From positions 2,280,715 to 2,344,714 of the forward strand of contig NZ_LWLP01000001.1 in assembly GCF_001641125.1 (NCBI RefSeq): 64,000 nt of DNA. The letters are read 5' to 3'. The stretch is from Arthrobacter sp. OY3WO11 (GTDB taxonomy: Bacteria; Actinomycetota; Actinomycetes; Actinomycetales; Micrococcaceae). This document shows positions 7,692-15,209 of this stretch, in pieces. Positions within the stretch are counted from its first letter, which is position 1. Every line of letters begins with the position of its first letter. Both the position numbers and the translations under genes were made by a program. The notes beneath the pieces are model-generated. The model was not told the DNA's origin and did not search any database. It worked only from the letters and a program-made list of their open reading frames with translations.

Positions 7692-7692
7692 A
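7668..7692 (-). pseudogene. tRNA-Leu 3' fragment (T-arm and acceptor strand)
   Basis: On the minus strand it reads GGGGTTCAAGTCCCC followed by GTCCGCGCA, the T-arm and 3' acceptor strand of the tRNA-Leu at 12.2 kb with two differences. Nothing resembling the D-arm or anticodon arm precedes it, so it cannot fold as a tRNA. It is the expected product of integration into a tRNA 3' end. Confidence 0.75.
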
Positions 7693-7939
7693 CTCTCGGC
7701 GCGTCGTCCTCAAGGAAAACCCTTAGAATACGCGCTTCTTGTTACTTTTCGTCCCGTACAAAAGGCAACATTTCCAGTTGTTCAACCACGCCAACCACGC
7801 GATGCATGCACTGTCAGGGCAGGTTCGGCTTCTGCCCAATGCAGCCCTTTCGTTCCTTCTAAACCTACTGCTGTCCGCCGTGGAGGGCTTCCGCGCATAG
7901 AGGTATGGGAATCAACCGTATCGCTCCTAGGACCAATTA

Positions 7940-8630
7940 GTGGCAGTACCTGGAATCCCTGGAATGGATGGACTCATGACGCCGGAGCAGCTCGCCAAGC
8001 GACTCGGCGTCTCACTGCGCATGGTGCGTGAGATGTACTACACGGCGTCTTGGCCTCACCTGCGGCTAAACAAACGCGCCGTGCGTTTCACCGAAGACCA
8101 CTACAACCAGATCATTGGAATGAGCGAAAGGCGTGCGTCAACTGTGATGAGTAGGGCCACGTCGTCGCATAAGGCTTCCGGACTGGCAGCGTTGCTCGGT
8201 AGTAAGAAGTCCGCTTACCTTGAACCAATCTCGCGTATCGAGTTTGAAATCGAGGACATCCCGGATGAGGGCCCCACCAGCCCCGACGGTCCCCGTCCCT
8301 ACGCGGGCATCAACTTCTTCGAGGTCTCAGTGGACCACCGCCGACGGGGCTACGGGGCGAAGGCTATCGAGCTACTAAAGAACCCCTACGGCGGTCTTGC
8401 CCGGGTCGCGTTCTCTGATGACGCTGACAAGTTCTCTGGCTCCGTGGGAAGGAGGGGATGAGCACAGGACCAAGCCCGACTCCCGCGCGCGGTACATAGT
8501 CCTGGTGGCCCCCGCCGATAGCCTGAGACGACCGCTCGTCCTTTTTGGGACCGATGAAAAGCCTTGCCACCATACTGCTTGCCGTGCCGCCGCTGGTGAC
8601 CGGCTGGGCCTCGTTAGCCGATTCACGTAG
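7940..8630 (+). pseudogene. Excisionase-like HTH joined to a GNAT-like tail, frameshifted
   Basis: The intact frame (7940-8461, 173 codons, GTG or the ATG at 7976) opens with MTPEQLAKRLGVSLRMVREM, a MerR/excisionase-type helix-turn-helix. The C-terminal third carries HRRRGYGAKA, the acetyl-CoA loop (RxxGxG) of GNAT acetyltransferases. The frame stops early at a TGA after SVGRRG. Read in the +1 frame the sequence continues as WEGGDEHRTKPD and beyond, which looks like the usual end of a GNAT domain, so a one-base frameshift near 8443 is likely. Whether HTH and GNAT parts were joined originally or by a deletion is unclear. It sits at the head of the small-gene chain of the island. Confidence 0.55.
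8491..8605 (+). repeat. Second copy of the lipoprotein leader
   Basis: Imperfect copy of 5636-5757 including the TAGCCTGA block, the GGGACC ribosome-binding region and the first signal-peptide codons (MKSLATILLAVPPLV against MKRLATVLLAAPLVL). Confidence 0.6.
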
Positions 8631-8724
8631 GCCTCCCATTCACTGCCAATCGGTGCCTGTGCCAGGTTTTATCTGCGTCATGGACGCCCGGCGATCGCGC
8701 CTCTATGGCATTATGCCCTCATGA
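8554..8724 (+). pseudogene. Truncated lipoprotein paralogue (signal-peptide remnant)
   Basis: 56 codons. The first 17 match the signal peptide of the 5705 lipoprotein, but the lipobox cysteine is replaced by Trp (TGW for SGC), so lipidation is lost, and the rest has no similarity. The TGA overlaps the ATG of the next small frame by ATGA, so it could still be translated and coupled. I treat it as a remnant. Confidence 0.4.
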
Positions 8725-8822
8725 CGCCACAGCAGCTCCACGAATGGGCCAAGGGATCCCTGACCGATGAGGCAGGCACCGAACTGCCCCTGGTCGCTGT
8801 CATCGACGGCGGGAAGCCCTGA
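8721..8822 (+). CDS. 33-codon microgene
   Basis: Short frame beginning MTPQQLHEWAKGSLTDEAG. Its ATG overlaps the previous TGA (ATGA) and its own TGA overlaps the next ATG (TGATG). The peptide is soluble and slightly acidic. Such tight stop-start overlaps on both sides suggest real translation, but the length gives little statistical support. Confidence 0.35.
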   Translation: MTPQQLHEWAKGSLTDEAGTELPLVAVIDGGKP

Positions 8823-9112
8823 TGGCACGTCCACGCCGTGCCTGGGCGGCCGCGGCCAAGGCCAAGCAGGAATCCGGTGCCTTGGGGAAGCTGACACCTG
8901 TAGAGCCCGCATCGCGACGCGGCGACGGCTCACCCAAGGCCGGTCCCGGCCAGGTCTACGCGGTCAGCTCCGGAAAGGTCTACCACCCGGCCTGGTGCAA
9001 CTCGGTGGGCAACGTCTGGGACGAGAACCCCAAGCGTCTGCTCGTTGTCGAGGAGAGCGCCGTCGGTGACCGCGAGGCGTGCAAAGCCTGTGATGAACCA
9101 CTGCAAGCCTAG
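8822..9112 (+). CDS. Small Cys/His protein of the island
   Basis: 96 residues. The N-terminus is basic (MARPRRAWAAAAKAKQ), then a Gly/Pro-rich linker. The C-terminal half has VYHPAWC followed 27 residues later by CKAC, a possible HxxxC...CxxC metal site. The family is not recognised; similar small proteins occur, as I recall, on actinobacterial plasmids and phages. Its start overlaps the upstream stop, and the following gene begins seven bases after its stop with a good AGGAG site, so it is part of one transcript. Confidence 0.6.
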   Translation: MARPRRAWAAAAKAKQESGALGKLTPVEPASRRGDGSPKAGPGQVYAVSSGKVYHPAWCNSVGNVWDENPKRLLVVEESAVGDREACKACDEPLQA

Positions 9113-9119
9113 GAGTGAC

Positions 9120-9623
9120 ATGGGAAGACTCGAAGAAGCAGCACACGAGATCCTTGCCCAGCGGCAGCGGGATCTGGACGGACAGTCCGAGCACTTTCAA
9201 CGGCGGGATGCAGAACGGAACGCTGCAATCGGGGAGTTTCTCGCCTTGGCAAAGGAGAAGGGATTTCCCGTCGAAATCACCTTCAGGCAATCGGCCGAGC
9301 GGAATGGCAATCTCGGCTTCAACGAGCGGGACACCCCGGGCTGGGTGGTGCGGACGGAGACTCCTGGGGAGTACCAGATGTGCATTGCCAGGGGCGTTCT
9401 CATGACCGTAGACGGCAATCTGAGGAACTTCACCGCTGAGCCGGTGCATCACATACCGGGTCACGGGCCAAGGGATGTTTCCCCCTTCTACAAGGCATAT
9501 CCGTATGGCAGCAGATCGGACGCTTTTATTCTGCTGTCGGATGAGGAGGCCAGCCCGTACGGCGTCGACCAGAAGTCACTCGCTGAATGTGCGGCCTGGT
9601 ACATGACTGCTGCTGGCAAGTAG
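9120..9623 (+). CDS. Hypothetical soluble protein of the island
   Basis: 167 residues from the ATG at 9120, preceded by AGGAGTGAC. A longer in-frame reading from 9045 runs through the previous gene and is rejected. The N-terminal 45 residues (EEAAHEILAQRQRDLDGQ onward) form a charged helix that could be a coiled coil. The remainder is mixed alpha/beta with His-rich VHHIPGHGP and no known motif. No signal peptide or membrane segment. It is the last intact member of the co-directional chain starting near 7.9 kb. Confidence 0.65.
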   Translation: MGRLEEAAHEILAQRQRDLDGQSEHFQRRDAERNAAIGEFLALAKEKGFPVEITFRQSAERNGNLGFNERDTPGWVVRTETPGEYQMCIARGVLMTVDGNLRNFTAEPVHHIPGHGPRDVSPFYKAYPYGSRSDAFILLSDEEASPYGVDQKSLAECAAWYMTAAGK

Positions 9624-9693
9624 CGCCCGCGGGGAAGTGACGGACCGCTGAGCGTTTCAGCCCCCACTTGGGGCTGGCCGCACACATTCGGGT

Positions 9694-10601
9694 ATGAACG
9701 TCATTCCCATAAACCGCAAGCCCAAGGGCATCCGCACCGGCGGGCAGTTTGCCTCACCAACCACGGCGAGGCCTCCGTCTCCCTGCCGCCCGCCCCTATG
9801 GGGCGCCGTGCCGCTCCCGCGTCCAGCAACCGGCACGTCCCCGAGACGCTCCGCATGGCCCACTTCCAGGACCCCCGGCTCACCCACGATCTGGAGTGGG
9901 AGATCGAGCGCAGCATAGGTGTCTCCGACCTGGAGATGGACTACCACTGTGAAGCCCTCAGCGACCGTGTGCCCCACCTGCAGGTGGAGGAGGCCTACGG
10001 CTACTACAGCTGGGCTGTGGAGGCCAAGTACACCGGCGGGGACTGGAAGGCCATCGTGGCCGAAGCTGCCGCGACGGACACCGCGAGGCACCCGGGAGGC
10101 TCGCTGGGGGAAGGGTACCGGCCGCCGCTGACGACACACCAGGCCGGCTACATGGACGGCACCCTGACCACGGGGGAGAAGTACACCGGCTACCGGGACG
10201 CCACGGAGATCTGCAAGGACATCAGGACTGACCTGAAAGCCGCCGTCGCAGCTAACTAACTCCAGGCCGGGCTGAAGTACGCGGTGAAGAACCACAAGTA
10301 CTCCGGCGGACAGTCCATCAGCGTCACCATCCAAGGCGTCCCCGACATCGACCGGCTGGACCCGACCGAGCTGGACCACAACGGCATGCACAAGCAGATG
10401 CGCGAAGCCAAGGAGCTCCAGGAGCGGCTCGAGGCCATCACCAACGCCTACAACCGGACAGACCGGGGCAACAACTACGACTACGCCAACGTCGCCTCCT
10501 GGGGCCGCGCCAACATCGAAACCGATCGTGACCGGGAGTTCCGGGAGTCAGAGGCAGCCCGGCGGCAGGCAGCCCGGGCCGGCAGGGCCGCAACTGCCTG
10601 A
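9694..10601 (+). pseudogene. Plasmid/phage-type protein broken by a frameshift and an in-frame stop
   Basis: The N-terminus MNVIPINRKPKGIRTGGQFA has the KP-GI-TGGQFA pattern that I recall at the start of many actinobacterial plasmid- and phage-encoded proteins. The frame then shifts near 9754. The other frame continues TNHGEASVSLPPAP and runs through 9798-10259, where a TAA interrupts it. The same frame resumes directly after the stop (LQAGLKYAVKNHKYSGGQ) and runs to 10601. The joined product would be about 300 residues with a mixed alpha/beta middle and a helical C-terminus. Two independent lesions make it a decayed gene, though the 154-codon middle piece (ATG at 9798) could still be translated. 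Confidence 0.65.
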
Positions 10602-10619
10602 TCCTGGCCCGACATGCAG

Positions 10620-10650
10620 AAGACCCCCTGGACGGCGTCCAGGGGGTCTT
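10620..10650. terminator. Bidirectional hairpin terminator
   Basis: A perfect 14-bp stem (10620-10633 with 10637-10650) with a 3-base loop, ending in TTT on the plus strand. It lies between the decayed plus-strand gene and the stop of the minus-strand TM2-Ltp gene and can serve both. Confidence 0.8.
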
Positions 10651-10677
10651 TACTGTCAGGAGGGTAGAGCAGGGTCG

Positions 10678-11553
10678 TTAGATGCCCGCACCGGTCGCAC
10701 CGAGCTCGGCCTGCTCAGGCGTGAAGCCTTCAAAGAGCAGCTGGTCAACCAGGCCCGAGCGCGAGAAGGAGCTGAGTTCCAGGTAATCCTTCGCCTTCTT
10801 CACTGCCTGCTCGTTCCAGTCGACAGTCACGCGCTCAGCGGCCCAGATCGCGTCCTCGGTGGGGTACTTCTCGAACTCCAGCTGCTTGACCAGACCGCTC
10901 TGTGAGAACGCGGTGAAGTCAAGGTACTGCTCAGCCTTGCGCAGTGCGTTCTGCTGGGCAGGTGTGCCCTTCTTGGCAGCGGCTTCCGCGTCTGCCTGGG
11001 CCTTCGCGGCGGCATCTGCATCGGTTTTGGCTTTCGCAGCAGCGTCGGCGTCCGCCTTAGCTTTGGCAGCCGCCTCAGCTTCAGCGGCGGCCACGGCGGG
11101 ATCCTTGGCCGGCTCGGCTGCAGCAGCCGCGGTGACCTCAGGGGCGGAAACGGCGGGCACCGATGAGGTGGCGGCGCCGGCGCGGACGGAGTTGATGATG
11201 ATGCTCAGCAGGATGAACGCGCCGGTCACGATCAGGGCGATCTTCTTGTGCTTGTCGTAGCCCTCCAGCGGAAGACCCTGCTTGTCGCGCATTTTGTTGG
11301 TGAGGATCAGGATGAGGTCGATCAGGGCCCAGATGCCCAGGCCGCCAATGGTGACCAGCTTGAGGATGCCGGTGCCCACCTTGCCCAGGTAGAAGCGGTC
11401 CATGCCGAGCACGCCGAGGAGGAGGGAGAGGAGCCAGGTCGTCAGGAACGACTTGGTGCTGACCTGCGGCGCCTGGCCATAGCCAGGCGCCGCAGGTCGA
11501 TAGGGGGCAGCGTAGTTGGGAGGGAAGGCGGCATTGGAGGGTTGCTGGCTCAT
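10678..11553 (-). CDS. TM2 domain - Ltp-type repeat membrane protein
   Basis: 291 residues from the ATG at 11551-11553 (GAAAGGA upstream). A longer open frame from 11718 has no RBS. A short Pro/Ala N-terminus leads to a TM2 domain at about 35-88, with LGVLGMDRFYLGKVGTGILK between two helices. A third membrane helix follows at about 104-121. Next is an Ala/Lys/Asp-rich linker of repeated units (about 155-196), probably an extended helix. Two tandem Ltp-type repeats end the protein (about 202-248 and 249-290; QYLDFTAFSQSGLVKQL and DYLELSSFSRSGLVDQL). Ltp of a Streptococcus phage is a lipoprotein that blocks DNA entry of other phages. Here a TM2 anchor replaces lipidation. A phage-exclusion role is an inference. 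Confidence 0.82.
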   Translation of the reverse strand: MSQQPSNAAFPPNYAAPYRPAAPGYGQAPQVSTKSFLTTWLLSLLLGVLGMDRFYLGKVGTGILKLVTIGGLGIWALIDLILILTNKMRDKQGLPLEGYDKHKKIALIVTGAFILLSIIINSVRAGAATSSVPAVSAPEVTAAAAAEPAKDPAVAAAEAEAAAKAKADADAAAKAKTDADAAAKAQADAEAAAKKGTPAQQNALRKAEQYLDFTAFSQSGLVKQLEFEKYPTEDAIWAAERVTVDWNEQAVKKAKDYLELSSFSRSGLVDQLLFEGFTPEQAELGATGAGI

Positions 11554-12165
11554 GAGAGTCCTTTCAGAGGACACCTGACCGACGTGCGATGCGAAGCGTG
11601 CGGAGTGGGTGCGGTGATGGACGCGCTGGAGAAATCTCGGTGCCGAGCGGGCCGCAGGAGCGCGGAATGGCGCAGGCCGGCAGACACAAGCATGGTCGCT
11701 TCCCCCAAAGAGCGTCACGGGCGCAGATGCCCGTAAGACGGATGGTACACGTCATTGGACACGTCTAATCCAATCGGCAGAAAAATTACCCGCCGGCAGG
11801 TGTCGCCATGTCAAGGGAGCCGGCACTACGAGTCGCCGCTCACCCCTTTAGAGTTAGTGAAGAACCGACCACAACCCGGGCGAACAATGACTATTGACTG
11901 GACCAGGCTGATTCAGCGGACCGCCAAGCAAGGGCTAAAGGCCTTCCTTGAACGCAGGAAAACGGCAATCGACCGTGGCCGGCAAATGGTGAACCAGGTC
12001 AAAGCGGACATGAGCAACATTGTCGACCTACACCACAGGCGCGGAGCCGTTCTGACGTTTGCGTTTGTCGATACATGCCATGCGTTTTACTATGCGGGTC
12101 ACCCCTTGCGGGTCTCGCAGATCCGAGTTCACGTGGTTAGAAACCGATCTGGCGTGGTAGGAGAC
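11554..12165. other. About 610 gene-poor bases between the TM2-Ltp gene and the tRNA terminator
   Basis: No gene is firmly supported. A plus-strand frame (ATG at 11887) begins MTIDWTRLIQRTAKQGLKAF and looks protein-like for about 50 codons, but it runs on into the duplicated flank and antisense to the tRNA, so at most its beginning is a gene remnant. The TM2-Ltp promoter must lie just after 11554. Confidence 0.45.
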
Positions 12166-12235
12166 ACAAAAAAGCCCCGGAAAATCATTGATTTTCCGGG
12201 GCTTCCCTTTGTGCGCGGAGGGGGACTTGAACCCC
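12044..12235 (-). repeat. Primary copy of the tRNA-Leu 3' end, terminator and flank
   Basis: The better-preserved partner of the direct repeat at 7522-7691. It starts at GAGCCGTTCTGACG and runs into the T-arm of the intact tRNA. Confidence 0.8.
12166..12204 (-). terminator. Terminator of tRNA-Leu(GAG)
   Basis: A perfect 15-bp stem (12172-12186 with 12190-12204) with a 3-base loop, followed on the minus strand by a run of six Ts. It begins eight bases after the tRNA 3' end. Confidence 0.9.
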
Positions 12236-12294
12236 CACCCCCTTTCGAGGACTAGCACCTCAAGCTAGCGCGTCTGCCATTCCGCCACCCGCGC
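12212..12294 (-). tRNA. tRNA-Leu(GAG)
   Basis: 83 bases with the long variable arm of a class II tRNA. The acceptor stem pairs GCGCGGG with TCCGCGC (one G-T at the seventh pair), with discriminator A73 at 12212. The anticodon stem CTAGC/GCTAG closes the loop TTGAGGT, giving anticodon GAG (plus-strand 12259-12261), which reads CUC and CUU. The T-arm is GGGGGTTCAAGTCCCCC. The 3' CCA is not fully encoded (CA follows A73), so it must be added after transcription. A strong terminator follows. Confidence 0.96.
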
Positions 12295-12465
12295 AGGTGG
12301 TAATTCGGAAACCGTTTCCGCCTTTCAGCGTTTCGCGTTTCTCCGAAGCAGCGAGAAAAACTCTAACACGACTTTTCCTGAAACATCGAATCGGGCCAAG
12401 TGGGTAGGCTGAGGGCAGTGCATCAGCGCTGCACCAGCCAGTCATTTCCCAGTGAGGAGCCCTCC

Positions 12466-13770
12466 ATGCCTGACGTCCTGCCCGAGGATGAAGTTGTCCG
12501 GATCTGCCAGGAGCTCATCCGGATTGACACCTCCAACTTCGGTGACGGGTCGGGACCGGGGGAGCGCGCCGCGGCAGAGTATGCCGCCGGGCTTATTGAG
12601 GAAGTCGGCATGGACGCCGAGATCTTTGAGTCTGCTCCGGGGCGGGCAAACGTGGTCACCCGCATGGCCGGCGTGGACCCGTCCGCCAGCGCCCTCGTGG
12701 TGCACGGCCACCTGGACGTGGTGCCGGCGCTTCGTGACCAGTGGTCCGTGGACCCGTTTGGGGCGGAACTGAAGGACGGGCTGATCTGGGGACGCGGCGC
12801 CGTCGACATGAAAGACATGGACGCCATGATCCTGGCCGTGCTCCGGGGCTTTGCCCGCACGGGCAGGAAGCCCAAGCGGGACATCATCTTCGCCTTCTTC
12901 GCAGACGAGGAGGCGGGCGGCGCCTACGGTGCCCGCTACGCCGTGGACAAGCGTCCGGAGCTGTTCGAGGGCGCCACCGAGGCAATCTCCGAGGTGGGCG
13001 GATTCTCGGCCACTATCGGCGGCCAGCGGACGTACCTCCTCCAGACAGCGGAGAAGGGCATCTCGTGGCTGCGGCTCGTGGCCCACGGCAGGGCGGGGCA
13101 CGGCTCGCAGATCAGCACGGACAACGCCGTGACTCGGCTGGCCGGAGCCGTGACGCGCATCGGCGAGTACAAGTGGCCCATTGAGCTGACCCCCACCACC
13201 CGCCAGTTCCTGGACGGAGTGACGGAACTCACGGGCGTGGAGTTCGACGCCGACAACCCTGATGTCCTGCTCAGCCAGCTGGGGACCGTAGCCCGGTTCG
13301 TGGGCGCAACACTCCAGAACACCACCAACCCCACGCTGCTCAAGGGCGGCTACAAGCACAACGTCATCCCGGAATCCGCGGAGGCGCTGATCGACTGCCG
13401 CACCCTGCCCGGCCAGCAGGAGCACGTCCTGGAAATCGTCCGCGAACTGGCCGGCACGGGCGTCGACGTCAGCTACGTGCACCAGGACGTCTCCCTGGAG
13501 GTGCCCTTCGCAGGCAACCTGGTGGACTCCATGATCGACGCCCTGCACTCCGAGGACCCTGGCGCCAAGGTCCTGCCGTACACCCTTTCCGGCGGCACGG
13601 ACAACAAATCGCTGAGCAGGCTCGGCATCACCGGCTATGGTTTTGCACCCCTGATGCTGCCGGATGAACTGGACTTCACCGGCATGTTCCATGGCGTGGA
13701 CGAACGGGTTCCCGCGGATTCCCTGAAGTTCGGTGCGCGGGTCCTCAACACCCTCCTGACCAACTACTGA
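12466..13770 (+). CDS. M20/M25/M40 family metallopeptidase
   Basis: 434 residues. The ATG at 12466 has GTGAGGAG nine bases upstream; an in-frame extension to 12400 has none. The di-zinc peptidase motifs are present. HGHLDVVP near 80-87 gives His82 and Asp84. GRGAVDMKDM follows near 110-119 with the bridging Asp, and FADEEAGG near 144-151 has the general-base Glu. The M20 dimerisation lid lies in the middle third, and the last zinc His is probably in MFHGVDERV near the C-terminus. Cytosolic dipeptidase, carboxypeptidase or amidohydrolase activity is expected, with the exact substrate unknown. Nine bases separate it from the acyl-CoA dehydrogenase downstream, so the two are probably co-transcribed. 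Confidence 0.93.
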   Translation: MPDVLPEDEVVRICQELIRIDTSNFGDGSGPGERAAAEYAAGLIEEVGMDAEIFESAPGRANVVTRMAGVDPSASALVVHGHLDVVPALRDQWSVDPFGAELKDGLIWGRGAVDMKDMDAMILAVLRGFARTGRKPKRDIIFAFFADEEAGGAYGARYAVDKRPELFEGATEAISEVGGFSATIGGQRTYLLQTAEKGISWLRLVAHGRAGHGSQISTDNAVTRLAGAVTRIGEYKWPIELTPTTRQFLDGVTELTGVEFDADNPDVLLSQLGTVARFVGATLQNTTNPTLLKGGYKHNVIPESAEALIDCRTLPGQQEHVLEIVRELAGTGVDVSYVHQDVSLEVPFAGNLVDSMIDALHSEDPGAKVLPYTLSGGTDNKSLSRLGITGYGFAPLMLPDELDFTGMFHGVDERVPADSLKFGARVLNTLLTNY

Positions 13771-13779
13771 GGGGCCGCC

Positions 13780-14940
13780 ATGACCCCCGAGGAAGTCCTG
13801 CCCGACGCCCTCCTGGAGCGGATCCGCGGCCGCGCCGCCGGATATGACCGGGAGAACGCGTTCTTCCACGAGGACCTCGAGGAACTTGTCGGGGCCGGTT
13901 ACCTGAAGTTGTTCGTTCCAGCGGACGACGGCGGCCTGGGCTTTGGCCTCGAAGCGGCGGCACAGTGCCAGCGCAGGTTGGCAACGGCCGCGCCAGCCAC
14001 GGCTCTGGCCGTAAATATGCACCTGGTGTGGACCGGCGTCGCGCATCTCCTCAAAGCCCGCGGCGACAGCTCCCTTGACTTCGTCCTCAAGGAAGCGGCG
14101 GAGGGCGCGATCTTCGCGTTCGGCAACTCCGAGGCCGGCAACGATTCGGTCCTGTTCGATTCGCGGACCGCAGCCACGCCCTTGGCCGGCGGCGGATACT
14201 CCTTCACCGGGACGAAAATCTTCACCAGCCTGTCGCCGGCGTGGACCCGGCTGGGCATTTTCGGCAAGGACCCGGACGGCCGGGATGGGGAAGGCGAACT
14301 GGTCCACGGCTTCATCACCAGGGAAACGCCCGGATACCGCATCGTCGACGACTGGGACACCCTGGGCATGCGGGCGAGCCAGTCCAACACCACCATCCTG
14401 GATGGGGCCGCTGTTCCGCCGGAACGGATCTTCCGCAAGATGCCCGTCGGTCCCAGCAGGGACCCCCTCATCTTCGCTATCTTCGCCTGTTTCGAGACGC
14501 TGCTGGCGGCCGTCTACACGGGCCTGGGGGAGCGCGCCCTCACCGTGGGCGTGGAGACCGTGAAGCGGCGCACCTCGTTCAAGAACAACGGACGCAGCTA
14601 CGCGCAGGACCCGGACATCCGCTGGAAGGTTGCGGAGGCAGCCATGGCCATGGACAACCTGTATCCGCAGCTGGCCGCAGTAGCCGCCGACGTGGACACG
14701 CTGGTGGACCATGGACCGCAATGGTTCCCCAAGCTGGTGGGGCTGAAGGTGAACGCAACGGAGACCGCGCGGCGGGTTGTGGACCTGGCCATCCGCGTCA
14801 GCGGGGGATCGAGTTATTTCCGCGGCTCAGAACTGGAGCGGCTTTACCGGGACGTGCTGGCAGGCATGTTCCATCCGTCCGATGACGAGTCCGCCCACAA
14901 CACTGTTGCCAACGCCTGGCTGGGTCCGCTGGAAGGCTAG
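13780..14940 (+). CDS. Acyl-CoA dehydrogenase family protein
   Basis: 386 residues, the usual length of the family. The three-domain layout can be followed: N-terminal helices, a middle beta domain (FAFGNSEAGND, then SFTGTKIFTSLSP and the RASQSNT region), and a C-terminal four-helix domain ending with SSYFRGSELERLYRDVLAG. These flavoproteins oxidise acyl-CoA thioesters or related substrates and pass electrons to ETF. The exact acyl chain cannot be told from sequence. Its TAG stop overlaps the TAG of the convergent DUF5703 gene. Confidence 0.92.
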   Translation: MTPEEVLPDALLERIRGRAAGYDRENAFFHEDLEELVGAGYLKLFVPADDGGLGFGLEAAAQCQRRLATAAPATALAVNMHLVWTGVAHLLKARGDSSLDFVLKEAAEGAIFAFGNSEAGNDSVLFDSRTAATPLAGGGYSFTGTKIFTSLSPAWTRLGIFGKDPDGRDGEGELVHGFITRETPGYRIVDDWDTLGMRASQSNTTILDGAAVPPERIFRKMPVGPSRDPLIFAIFACFETLLAAVYTGLGERALTVGVETVKRRTSFKNNGRSYAQDPDIRWKVAEAAMAMDNLYPQLAAVAADVDTLVDHGPQWFPKLVGLKVNATETARRVVDLAIRVSGGSSYFRGSELERLYRDVLAGMFHPSDDESAHNTVANAWLGPLEG

Positions 14941-15170
14941 ACCGTCCGCTGGACCTGCAGCACCCGCCGTCGCAACCAGAAGCGGCGCCCCCCGCCCACG
15001 TAAAGCTTGCTGCGCTCCAGCTCCCACTTGCCGTACTCGGAATGTTCCACCAGGCGGCGCCGTGCCTCAGGCAGTGAATCATCAGGACTGACCGTCAGCA
15101 CGAGGTACTCGTACTGCCTCAAATAGTCCCGTTCCCGATGGACCGAGCTGGTGAGAAATTGTTCCTTCAT
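14937..15170 (-). CDS. DUF5703 family small protein
   Basis: 77 residues from the ATG at 15168-15170 (MKEQFLTSSVHRERDYLRQY). A longer frame to 15737 has no reason to be used. It is a compact alpha/beta domain with a conserved YEYLVLTVSP strand and an Arg/Lys-rich C-terminus (WLRRRVLQVQRTV). It is conserved in actinobacteria, and no function is known to me. It is convergent with the acyl-CoA dehydrogenase, the two stop codons sharing bases 14938-14939, and divergent from the acidic protein at 15210. Confidence 0.85.
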   Translation of the reverse strand: MKEQFLTSSVHRERDYLRQYEYLVLTVSPDDSLPEARRRLVEHSEYGKWELERSKLYVGGGRRFWLRRRVLQVQRTV

Positions 15171-15209
15171 TGCTCTCCATTTTCGTCCTTTTCCGGCTAA
15201 CGTGAAGTC

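Larger units (their letters stand above)
7390..7939. other. 550-base gene-free stretch carrying a tRNA-Leu scar
   Basis: No gene seen. It holds the second copy of the tRNA-Leu terminator region (7522-7691). After it come about 245 bases of lower-GC sequence with the probable promoter region of the HTH gene at 7940. Confidence 0.6.
5552..12294. mobile_element. Degraded genomic island at tRNA-Leu(GAG)
   Basis: The right end is the intact tRNA-Leu. An imperfect second copy of its last 25 bases, terminator and following ~110 bases lies at 7522-7691. A third copy of only the terminator lies at 5552-5605. Between them are orphan genes, frameshifted genes and a duplicated lipoprotein leader, all without core functions. 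That is the expected footprint of elements that integrated repeatedly at a tRNA 3' end and then decayed. No integrase is present in the interval, so the boundaries and the mechanism are inferred. The left boundary could lie anywhere between 5331 and 5552. Confidence 0.55.

Noticed and set aside
11755..12255. 166-codon plus-strand frame reaching into the tRNA-Leu
   Set aside because: Its last third is the duplicated flank, the terminator and the tRNA read backwards. Only the first 50 codons from 11887 look protein-like, so it is at most a remnant.
12442..14721. 759-codon open frame on the minus strand
   Set aside because: It is antisense to the M20 peptidase and acyl-CoA dehydrogenase, both of which have full family motifs; long antisense frames are expected at this GC content.
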